Of a DNA stretch of 64,000 bases, positions 18,501 to 30,500 are shown piece by piece. The notes beneath the pieces were generated by a model. That model ran no database searches, had not been told where the DNA came from, and saw nothing but the letters and a program-made list of their open reading frames with translations. Source of the DNA: Micromonospora sp. WMMD1120 (GTDB taxonomy: Bacteria > Actinomycetota > Actinomycetes > Mycobacteriales > Micromonosporaceae); contig NZ_JARUBO010000005.1 of the NCBI RefSeq assembly GCF_029626235.1, positions 6,358,001 to 6,422,000 on the forward strand, written 5' to 3'. Numbering within the stretch: position 1 is the stretch's first letter; each line of letters starts with the position of its first letter. The position numbers were made by a program, and so were the translations under genes.

Positions 18501-21500
18501 GGCAGGTACACGCCGCCCGCCTTCCCGATCGCCAGCAGCGTGGTCAGCCAGTCGATCGACCGTGGCAGGCCGACGGCGACCACCCGCTCCGGGCCCACCC
18601 CGTGCGCGACGAGCTGGTGGGCGAGTCGGTTGGCCCGTCGGTCCAGTTCCGCGAAGGTGAGCGCGACGGTTCCGTGGGTGACCGCGACCCCGTCGGGCGT
18701 CCGACGCACCTGGGCCTCGAAGAGCTCCGGCAGGGTCCGTGGCCGCAGGCCGGGGCCGGCGCCGAGGCCACGCCGCAGCTGGTCGTCCTGCTCCTCCCGC
18801 CCGGCGAGCGGGAGTTGCTCGATGGGCGTCTCGGGCGCCACCGCCGCGGCGGACAACAACGTCGTCAGCCGCCGGCCCAGGACCGCCGCCGTCGCCCGTT
18901 CGAAGAGGTCGACGCTGTACTCCACCCGACACAGCAGACCGTCCGACGCCCCGTCCTCGCCCTGCCGCTCGACGAAGTCGAATGTCAGGTCCACCTTGGC
19001 CGCGCCGGAGCCGGCCTGCTCGCCGGTCATGGCCAGATCCGCCAGTTGGGCGGTCTGCGACGGCAGGTTCGGCAGATTGACAGCGACCTGGAAGAGCGGG
19101 TGCCGCGACAGCGAACGCTCCGGGTTGACGGCCTCGACGACCCGCTCGAACGGCACGTCCTGGTGGGCGTGGGCGGCCAGACCGGTCTCCCGGGAGCGGG
19201 CGACCAGCTCGGCGAAGGACGGGTTGCCAGAGGTGTCGGTGCGCAGCACCAGCGTGTTGACGAAGAAGCCGATCAGGTCGTCGAGCGCGTCGTCCGTGCG
19301 GCCCGCCACCGCACAGCCGATCGGGATGTCGGTGCCGGCGCCGGTCCGGGTCAGTAGCACGGCGACCGCCGCCTGCAACACCATGTAGAGGCTCGCCCGG
19401 CTCTCCCGGGCCAGGGAGACCAACGCCCGGTGCGTCTCGGCCGGCACCTCGACCTGTACCGCGTCACCGCGATACGTGGGCTCGGCCGGTCGCGGACGAT
19501 CCCGGGGCAGCGACAGCTCGTCGGGGATGTCGGCCAACTGCGCGCGCCAGTAGCCGAGCTGCCGGGCCAACTCGCTGTCCGGGTCGGCCTCGTCGCCGAG
19601 GGTCTCGCGCTGCCAGAGGGCGTAGTCGGCGTACTGGACGGCCAGGGGCGACCAGTCGGGGGCCGCACCGGCACGCCGCGCCTCGTACGCGGCGGCGAGA
19701 TCGCGCGACAACGGACCCATCGACCAGCCGTCGGAGGCGATGTGGTGCAGCACGACCAGGAGTACGTGCTCGGTGGGACCGAGCACGAACAGGCAGCCGC
19801 GGAGCGGCGGATCCACGGCGAGGTCCCAGGATCGGGTGCTCGCCTCGGCGATGAGTCCGGACAGGTTGTCCTCGGTCGCCTCGATCAGCGGCAGACCGGG
19901 GTCGACCGCCACGGGGTCGAGCACCTCCTGGCGGGGAAGACCATCGGCGTCGGGGTAGATGGTCCGCAGGATCTCGTGACGGGCGACAACGTCGCGCAGC
20001 GCGGCACGCAGCGCGGTGCGGTCCAGCTCGCCGGTGAGACGTACCGCGATGGGGATGTTGTAGGTCGAGCTGAGGTCACGCTCGAAACGGTTGACGAACC
20101 AGAGACGCCGCTGCGCGAAGGACAGTGGCAGTGTGTCGGGCCGCGCCATCCGACGGACCCCGGCCCGCGCTCCCCGGGCGGTGTTCAGCCGCCCGGCCAG
20201 CTCGGCGACCGTCGGCGCCTCGAAGACCGTGCGGATCGGCACCTCCAGCTCCAGCGCCGTCCGTACCCGGCTGACCAGGCGGGTGGCGAGCAGGGAGTGG
20301 CCGCCGAGTTCGAAGAAGTTGTCGAGGACGCCCACCGACGGCAGACCCAGCACATCGGCGAAGAGACCACACAGGATCTCCTCGACCGGCGTGCGCGCGG
20401 CCCGCTGGGCCCTGTTCGCCGCGAACACCGGCGCGGGCAGGGCCGCCCGGTCCAGCTTGCCGTTCGCGGTGAGCGGCAGGGTGTCGAGCGCCATGAACGC
20501 CGCCGGCACCAGGTAGTCGGGCAGTTCGGCGGCGAGCCGCGCCCGTACCCGCTCGGTCGTCACACCGGGCGCGAGGACGAGGTACGCGACCAGCCGCTTG
20601 TCGCCACCGTCGGTGGCCAGCGCGACGACCGCGGCCTGGAGCACACCGTCGATGCGACCGAGGGCATGCTCGATCTCACCGGGCTCGACCCGGTAACCGC
20701 GGATCTTGAGCTGGTCGTCGGTGCGGCCGGTGAAGACCAGTGCGCCGTCCGTCGTCCACCGCACCACGTCACCGGTGCGGTACATCCGGGCGCCGGGCGG
20801 ACCGAACGGGTCGGCCACGAAGCGCTCCGAGGTCAGGGCGCGCCGGTCGACGTAACCGGCGGCCAGGCCGGCCCCGGCCAGGTACAGCTCGCCGAGCACT
20901 CCGGGCGGGACCGGCTGGAGTCGGGAGTCCAGCACGTAGGCCCGGGTGCCGGCCAGCGGACGGCCGATCGGCAGCAGCCCCGGAACCTGGTCGGCCGCGG
21001 TGACCAGCTCCCCGGTGGCGAACGTGGTCAGCTCGGTCGGGCCGTAGGTGTGTCGGAACCGCAGGTTCGGAAAGCGCTCCAGCAGGGCGCGCACCGGTGC
21101 GGCGGGGACCACGTCACCGCCGGCCAACAGCTCCTCGACACCCGTCAGACAGTCGGGGTCCTCCTCCGCGATGACCCGGAACAGGCCGGCGGTCAGGTGC
21201 AGGCCGGTGATCTGGTGACGACGGACCAGATCCCGCAGGGCGCTCGCGTTGACCTCGACGGGCGGCGCGACGACGATCCGGCCGCCGAGCGCGAGTGGCA
21301 CCCAGATCTCGTAGTTCGAGGCGTCGAAGGCGTGCGGCGCGTGGAACAGCACCCGACGGTGGGCGGCGGTGGCACGGAACATCGGGTCGGCGGCGAACGC
21401 CGCGAGGCCCGCGTGCGTGACAGCCACCCCCTTCGGGCGGCCGGTCGAGCCGGAGGTGTACATGACGTAGGCGATCTGCTCCGGGTGCAGCGGCACATCC

Positions 21501-24500
21501 GGCGTGGTGTCCGGACCAGCGAGGTCCGCGACGTCGACGAGGATCTCGGTGCCGGACGACGGACCGGTCCACAGGTCGTGGCCGGACGCGTCGGTGAGCA
21601 GCACCCGCGCGCCGGTCTCGGCGACGATCAGCTCCCACCGCGACCGCGGGGCGCGCGGGTCCAACGGGATGTAGGCCGCGCCGCTCTTGAGCACCGCGAG
21701 CATCGACACGAGCAGGTCGAGCGAACGGGCCTGGAGCAACGCCACAGCGTCTCCGGGACGGACGCCGGCGGTGACCAGTCGGGCCGCCAGGCGGTTGGCG
21801 AGGCTGTCGAACTCCGCGTAACTGACCTCGCGGTCGCCCACCACGACGGCGGTGCGCCCGGGGTCCGTGGCGACCCGCTCACGCAACTGGTCGAGCACCG
21901 ATCGGGGCATCGGCTCGCCGGCGGCGCCCAGCCACTCACCGAACAGACGCTCCCGCTCGGCGGGCAGCACGACGTCGAGCGCGCCGACGCGGCGATGCGG
22001 GTCGGCGGACGCCTGGTCGAGCAGCGCGACGAGTCGGTCCACCAGGGAGTCGGCCGTCGACTCGTCGAAGAGGTCGGCGCGGTAGCTGAGCACGCAGATC
22101 GCACCGGCCGGCGTCGCGTCGTCGCCGAACGTCTCGGCGACCGTGACGGTGAGGTCGAACTTCTCCGGCTCCGGCCCGAGGTCGACGTTGTCCACCTCCA
22201 CGCCGGGCAGCGCGGGTCGCCAGTTGGTCTGTGCGGTGTTCTGCAGATTCAGCGCCACCTGGAAGAGCGGGTGGCGGGCCAGCGAACGCTCGGGGTTGAG
22301 CAGTTCGACGAGCCGTTCGAAGGGCAGGTCCTGGTGGGCGTACGCGGCCAGGTCGACGGCGCGGGCCCGCTCCACCAGCTCGGCGAATGTCGGGTCGCCG
22401 GACGTGTCGGTCCGCAGCACCAGCGAGTTGACGAAGAAGCCGACGACGTCGTCCAGCGCCTCGTCGGTGCGGCCCGCGACCGGGCTGCCGATCGGCACGT
22501 CGGTCCCGGCGCCGAGGCGGGTCAGCAGCGCGGCCAGGGCGGCCTGCACCACCATGTACATGCTGGCGTGGTTGCCCCGGGCGAGAGCGGTCAGCGCGCC
22601 GTGCACACGGGCGTCGATCCACCGCCGGACCTGGCCACCACGACTGTCCGCGACCGGCGGGCGGGGACGGTCGGTGGGCAGGTCCAACTCCGCCGGCAGG
22701 CCGTGCAGGGCGCTCGTCCAGAAGCGGATCTGCTGGGCGATCGGGCTGTCCGGGTCGGTGTCGGAGCCAAGCACCTCCTGCTGCCACAGCGCCACGTCGG
22801 CCGGCTGGACCGGCAGTGGCTGCCATCGCGGCGACGTCCCGCCCACCCGACTGGTGTACGCCGCGGCGATGTCGGTGAGCAGCGGCCGCATCGACCAGCC
22901 GTCGGCGGCGATGTGGTGCAGGACCATGAGCAGCGCGTACTCCCCCGGCGCGAGGGTGACCAGGCTGGCGCGCAGGGGCAGTTCGGTGGCGAGGTCGAAG
23001 TCGCGGGCCGACTCGGTCTCCAACACCTCCAGCAGGTCCTCCGCGTTGGCGGAGAGCTCCGCGAGGTAGGGCTTGGCCTCGTCCACCGGCACGATGACCT
23101 GTCGCGGCACACCGTCGATCTCGGGGAAGATCGTGCGAAGGCTCTCGTGCCGCTCGGTCACGTCGGTCAGAGCGAGCAGCAGGGCGTTCTGGTCGAGGTC
23201 GCCGGAGAGACGCAGGGCGAAACGCATGTTGTAGGCGGCCGGCTCCCCCTCGGCGAACCGGTTCAGGAACCACAGGCGGCGCTGGGCGAACGACAGCGGA
23301 ATGATCTCCGGCCGCTCCATCCGGACCAGCGCGCGGCGGGCCCGACCGGCGGCCGCGATCTGTTCCACGAGCTGACGGACCGTCGGAGCCTCGAAGACCG
23401 CGCGGATCGGCAGCTCGACCTGGAACACCGAGCGGACCCGGCTGATCAGGCGGGTGGCCAGCAGCGAGTGACCGCCCAGGTGGAAGAAGCCGTCGTCCAC
23501 GCCGACCCGGGCCAGGCCGAGGGTGTCGGCGAAGAGGTCGGCCAGGATCCGCTGCTCGGGCGTACGTGGCTCGCCCGCGAGGGCGTCCACGGCGACCTCC
23601 GGCGCCGGCAGGAGTCGGCGGTCCAGTTTGCCGTTGCTGGTCAGCGGCAGCTCGGGCAGCACCACCACGGCAGCGGGCACCATGTACTCCGGCAGCTCGC
23701 GGGCCAGCAGCGCCCGCAGCTTCTCGGGTGTGGTCGACGCGCCGTCGGTCACGACATATCCGGTCAGGCGTTGGTCACCCGGTCGGTCCTCGCGCACCAG
23801 CACCGCGGCCTCGGCCACACCGGGGCAGCGCCGCAGGGCGGTCTCGATCTCGGCCAGCTCGATCCGGAAGCCGCGCACCTTCACCTGGTTGTCGCTGCGC
23901 CCCAGATAGACAAGGTTGCCGTCGGCGGTCCAGCGGGCGATGTCGCCGGAGCGGTACATGACCTCGCCCGGAGCCCCGAAGGGACACGGCACGAAACGTT
24001 CCGCGGTCAGACCGGGACGCCGCCAGTAGCCGCGGGCCAGACCGGCGCCGGCCAGATAGAGTTCGCCCGGCACGCCCGGTGGCAGCGGACGCAGATGCGG
24101 GTCGAGGACGTACAGGCGGGCGTTGGCCTGCGGCCGGCCGATCGGGACCGGCCCGTCGGGCAGCGCGGCGCCCGGGTCGATCCGATACTCGGCGCAGTTC
24201 ACCGTCGCCTCGGTCGGGCCGTAGACGTTGTAGACCGGGACGCCCGGGTGAGCCTCGCGCCAACGGGTCAGGGCGCTGCCGAACAGCGCCTCACCGCCGA
24301 GCAGCAAGGCGCCGGACGGCGAGTACTCCGCCGCGGCGGCCTCCAGCAGCGGCAGGTGACTCGGCGTGGCCTTGAGGAAGGTGCACGGGTTGGCGCGCAG
24401 TCGCGCCAGGCCCGCCGGGTCCTCGTCGCCGATCGGCGACAGGTGGACGCAGCCACCGGTCACCAGCGGGGTGAGCAGGGCGGTGACGGTCAGGTCGAAG

Positions 24501-27500
24501 GCGATCGGCGAGTGCAGCACCGCGGTGCCGCTCGCCGCCGGGTAGGCCCGGCTGGTGAAGGCCAGGTAGTCCGCGACGGATCGGTGCTCGACCACGACGC
24601 CCTTCGGCCGCCCCGTCGAGCCCGAGGTGTAGATCATGTATGCCGGATGACGTAGGTTCAGCGGCGCACGACGGTCCTCGTCGCGCGGCGGATGGGCCGG
24701 TCGCCGGCGCACCCGCGCGCGGGTCTCCTCGGCGTCCACCACCAGCGGACGGACCCGGCTGGGCACGAGCGTGCCGGCGAGTGTCGACTCGTCCACCAGC
24801 ACCAGGTCGATCCCCGCGTCGTCGAGGACGTACTCGATGCGCTCCGCCGGGTGCGCCGGGTCGAGCGGCACGTACGCGGCGCCGGACTTGCTGACCGCCA
24901 GCAGCGCCACCACCGCCTCGGGCGACGGCTCCATCAGCAGACCGACGAAGGTCTCCGGCCCGACACCCTCTCCGATCAGGTGGTGGGCCAGCCGGTTCGA
25001 CCGCTCGTCCAACTCCCGGTAGGAGAGCAGACCGCCGCTCCAGCTCAACGCCGCGGCGTCCGGTGTACGCGATGCCTGCGCCCGCACCAGTTCGGGCAGC
25101 GCGACCGCCGGCTGTGTGGCGGCGGTGTCGTTCCACGTGTCCAGGATCAGCGCCCGCTCGTCCCGGCCGAGCAGGTCGAAGTCCCACACCCGGGTCTCCG
25201 CGTCGCCGGCCGCCTGCTCGAGCACCCGGATCAGTCGCGCGATCATGACGTCGACCGTGCCCCTGTCGAACAGGTCGAAGCTGAACCGGAGGTCGGCCGG
25301 CATGCCCGCCGGTTGGCCGTCGCCGTCGAACTCCTCGGCGAAGCCGAAGGCGAGGTCGAACCGGGCCGATCCGAGGTCGAACGGATAGGGGGTGACCTCG
25401 GTACCGGGGATCACCGAGACGTAGTCGGGCAGGTTCGCCACGTTCAGCAGGACCTGGAACAGCGGGTGCCGGGCGAGTGAGCGGGTCGGGTTGACCGCCT
25501 CGACCAACCGCTCGAACGAGACGTCCTGGTTGGCGTAGGCGTCCAGGTCGGTCGCCCGGACCCGGCGCACCAGCTCGGAGAAGGTGGGATTGCCGGAGAT
25601 GTCGGTACGGAAGACGACGGTGTTGGTGAAGAAGCCCACCACCTCGTCCATCGCCTCGTCCTTGCGGTTGGCGATCAGGCTGCCGACCGAGATGTCGTCG
25701 CCGCCGCCGAGCCGGCTCAGCAACGTGACGAGCGCGGCCTGCAACACCATGTAGACGCTCGCCTGCTCGCGGACCGACAGCTCGCGTAGTTTCGCGTGCA
25801 GGGCGGCGTCCAGGCGGTAGGTGAGCGTGCCTCCGCGCCCGCTGCCCGCCGCCGGACGTGGACGGTCGGTGGGCAGGGCCAGCTCGTCCGGGATGCCGGC
25901 CAGCTGCGCGCGCCAGTACGCCAGTTGCCGGGAGATCGGGCTCTCCGGGTCGTCCTCGCTGCCGAGGACCTCGCGCTGCCAGAGGGCGACGTCGGCGCAC
26001 TGCACCGGCAACGGCTCGAACGTCGGCGCCCGACCGGCGGCGCGGGCCGCGTAGGCGGCGGCCATGTCGCGGGCCATCGGACCCATCGACCAGCCGTCGG
26101 CCGCGATGTGGTGCAGAACGACCAGCTGTACGTGGTCGTCCGGACCCAGCTCGTAGAGGTGGATCCGCAACGGCAGCTCGGTCGTGAGGTCGATGCCCGT
26201 GCGGACCGCCACCTGGAGCGCCTCGTCGACGTCCGCCGGGTCGATCCGCTCGACGGTGAACGGGACGCGGGCCGTCTCGGCCGGCAGGATGTTCTGCCAC
26301 GGGACGCCGTCCACGTCGGGATAGACGGTACGCAGGCCCTCGTGCCGGGCGACCACGTCGTTCATCGCCGCCTCGAGCGCGGCGACGTTGAGCGGCCCGG
26401 CCACCCGCAGCGCGAACGGCATGTTGTAGGTGGCCCGCTGACCGTCGTCGAGCTGGTTGATGAACCACATGCGGTGCTGGGCGTACGACAGGGGGATGCG
26501 ACCGTGCCGGGGCATCGGGCGCAGACCGGCCCGCGCGCCGTCGGCCGCGTCGACCACCGCGCAGAGCGCGGCGACGGTCGGCGCGTCGAACACGGCGGGG
26601 ATCGGGATCTCCACCCGGAACGTGCTGCGGATCCGGCTCACCAACCGGGTGGCCAGGATGGAATGGCCGCCGAGCTGGAAGAAGTCGTCGTCGATCGTCA
26701 CCTCGGGCACGCCGAGCAGATCACGGAAGAGGGCACACATCTGCTCCTCGACCCTGTTCCGCGGTGCCCGGCCGACGGCGACGGCGGTGAAGCTCGGCGC
26801 CGGCAGTGCCCTGCGGTCCACCTTGGCGTTGTCGGTCAGCGGAAGCCGGTCGAGCACCACGAAGGCCGACGGCACCATGTACTCGGGCAGGGACTGGGAC
26901 AGTCGGACGCGGAGCGCGTCCACCTGGAGGTCCTCGTCCCCGACCAGGTACGCCACGAGCCGCTTGTCGCCGGGCTGGTCCTCGCGGGCGAGGACGGCCA
27001 CGTCGGCGACGCCGGACTGGCGGGCCACCGCGGCCTCGACCTCGCCCAGCTCGACCCGGAAACCGCGGATCTTGACCTGGTCGTCGGCGCGACCGACGAA
27101 CAGGAGCGCGCCGTCGCCGGTCCAGCGGGCCAGGTCGCCCACCCGGTACATCCGGGACCCGGGCGGGCCGAACGGGTCCGCCACGAACCGGTCGGCGGTG
27201 AGGCCCGGCCGCAGGAAGTATCCCCGGGCCAGTCCGGTGCCGGCGATGTACAGCTCGCCCACCACGCCCGGCGGCACCGGGTGCAACCCGTCGTCGAGCA
27301 CGTACGCGCGCATGTCGTCCATCGGCCGACCGATGGGCACGATGTCCGGGACGTCGCCCGCCTCGGCCATCCGGTGGAAGGTGGCGAACGTGGTCGCCTC
27401 GGTGGGCCCGTAGGTGTCCTTGACGACCAGGCCGGGGAAACGTTCCAGCACGGCCCGTACCGCCGACGCGGGCACCACGTCACCGCCGGCGAGCAGTTCG

Positions 27501-30500
27501 CGGACCCCGACCAGACAGTCCGGGTCCTCCTCGACCACCACCCGGAACAGGCCAGCCGTCAGGTGCAGACCGGTGATTCCGTGGTCGGCCACCAGACGAC
27601 GCAGCGCGGCGACGTCCAGGTCCCCGGGCGGAGCGATCACGACCTCGCCGCCGGTGAGCAGGGGCATCCAGAGTTCGTAGTTGGAGGCGTCGAAGGCGTA
27701 CGGCGCGTGCGCCAGGACCCGCCGGTGGGCGGCCGGACGGAAGCAGTCGTCCAGGCAGTAGCCGACCAGGTCACGATGGGTGATCGCGACACCCTTGGGG
27801 CGGCCGGTCGAGCCCGAGGTGTACATCACGTAGGCCAGTTGCTCGGGGTGCGGACGGACACCCGGGTCGCTCGCCGCCTCCTCGGCCAGCAGAGGGTCGG
27901 CGTCGACGACGATCTCGACCGAGCCGCGGCGGAACTCCGGGTCGCGCGACGCGCTGTCGGTCAGCAGGACCGCGACGCCGGTCTCCTCGCAGAGGGTGGT
28001 CCACCGTGCACGTGGCGCCCGGACGTCCAGCGGCACGTACGCGCCACCGGACTTGAGGACGCCGAGCAACGAGACGAGCAGGTCGACGCCGCGGCGCTGG
28101 AGCACGGCGACCCGCGACTCCGGCCCGACGCCCAGGGCGGTCAGCCGGTGCGCCAGCCGGTTGGCCCGCTCGTCCAGCTCGCGATAGCTGAGAACAGTGC
28201 CGCCGGAGCGCACGGCGACGGCGTCCGGGCTCCGGCGCACGACAGTGGCGAACGCCTCCGGCACCGACATGTCCACCGCGGCGGCCTCGCGCGTGGGCCC
28301 GATGCCGGGCGCCAGGAGCAGGCGGGTCTGCTGCGCGTCGTCGACGGTGAGCCGCACGAGCGAGCGGTCGGGTTCGGCGAGCGCCGCGGACAGCAGGCGG
28401 TGCCACCTGATGGCCAGCGCCGCGGCGGTGTCCTCGTCGAAGAGGTGGGTGCTGTAGGCGAGTTCGCCGACGAGCCCGTCACCGTCGGGGGCCTCGGCCA
28501 GTTCCAGGCCGAGGTCCAGCCGGTCGAGCCTGCTGTCGAACGGCTCGGCGCGGACGGTCAGGCCAGCCGCCTCGACCCCGGCGACAGTCTGTGGACGCAG
28601 ATACACAGCCACCTGGTAGATCGGGTGTCGGACGGTGGTCAACTCGGGCGCCAGCAGTTCGACCAGCCGCTCGAACGGCAGGCCCCGGTGGGCCTCGGCG
28701 TCGCGGGCGGCAGCGGCGACCCGACGCACCAGGTCCCGCAGGCTCGGTCCGCCGGCGGTGTCCACCCGCACCACCAGGGAGCCGCTACTCGGCACGGCGC
28801 CGTCGCGCAGGCCGTGGACGGTGGCGCCGATCGGCAGATCGGTGCCGGCGCCCATACCGCTGAGCGTCGCGGCGAAGGCGGCGCGCAGGACGTCCTCCGG
28901 TGTCGCGTCCGCGACCTCGGCCACCTCGCGCACCGCCGCGACCGTCCCCGCGTCCACCCGCACGGGTATCCGTGCGCTGGAGTAGGTCAGCACCGAGGGT
29001 CGGGGACGGTCCACGGGCAGGGCGATCTCGTCCGCGATCCCGGCCAGCGTCCGCACCCAGAACTCGCGATCGGCCGCGTCGTCGTCGTACGGCGTCGCCT
29101 CCGCGTCCCACAGCGGCTCGCGACCCTGACGGCGACTCTCGTACGCGGTGAGCAGGTCACCCGTCAGCGCACCCTGCGCCCATCCCGCCCCGGCGACCGG
29201 ATGGACGACGACGAACAGCACGTGCTCGTCGGTCGACATCCGTCGCAGGCTGAAGCGCACCGGCAGCGCCGTGGTGAGGTCGAAGCCGTCCGGGTCCGCG
29301 GCTGTCAGCCCGTGGGCGCCCACGTCGCTCACCGCGATCTCGGCGGTGACCGCCCCGGCGGGACGGACCAGCCCGTACGGTTCCCCGTCCCGGTCTGGAA
29401 AGATCGTGCGCAGCGTCTCGTGGCGCGTCAGGACGTCGGTCGCCGCGGCGCGCAGCGCCGCGAGGTCGAGAGCGCCGGAGAGACGTACCGCGAAGGTGAC
29501 GTTGTGCGTCGGGCTGGCGCCCTTCTCGAAGCGGGAGATGAACCAGAGCCGCCGCCGGTACTCGTCGACGGTCCGCTCCTCACCCTCCGGCGCCGCCACC
29601 GGATGGTGCTCGCCGACCTCCTGCTCCACCCGCTCGGCGAGCGCCGCGACGGTGCGGGCGGTGAAGGCGACCTGCATGGGCAGGTCCACGCCGAACGCGG
29701 TCCGGATCCGGTTCATCAGACGGATGACCTTGAGCGAGTCCCCGCCGAGGACGAAGAAGTCGTCGTCGATCGTCACGGCGCCCCCGCCGAGCAGGTCGGC
29801 GAAGAACCCGCAGAGCTGCTCCTCGACCCCGGTACGGGGGGCCCGGCCCGTCCCGGACTCGACGCGCGGAGCGGGCAACGCCTTGCGGTCGAGCTTGCCG
29901 TTGGGCGTCCGTGGCAGCTCGGTCAGCTCCACCATCACCTGGGGCACCATGTAGTCGGGCAGGAGCGCCGCCACGTGTGCGCGCAGTGCGCTCTCGTCGA
30001 CCGGGCCGCCGGCCGGCACGACGTAACCGACCAGACGCTGGTCACCGGGCTGGTCCTCGCGCACGATCACGGCGGTGGCGGCGACGTCGGCGTGACGGGC
30101 CAGCACCGCCTCGATCTCGCCCAGCTCGATCCGGTAACCGTGGAGCTTGACCTGGTGGTCCACCCGGCCCAGGAAGTCGATGGTGCCGTCGTCGGACCAC
30201 CGGACCAGGTCGCCGGTGCGATACATCCGGGCGCCGGCCGGTCCGAACGGGCTCGCGGTGAAGCGTTCGGCGGTCAGACCGGAGCGGTTGAGATAGCCGC
30301 GGGCCAGGCCCGCTCCCCCGAGATACAGCTCACCGGCCACGCCGGCCGGCACCGGGCGCAGCGCGCCGTCCAGCACGTACGCCTGCGTGTTGTCGATCGG
30401 CGCGCCGATGCCGGGCAGCGCCCCGTTGCCGTGCTGGCGGGCGGTGGTGGACCAGATCGTGGTCTCGGTGGGGCCGTACATGTTCGTCACCTCGGCGGCG

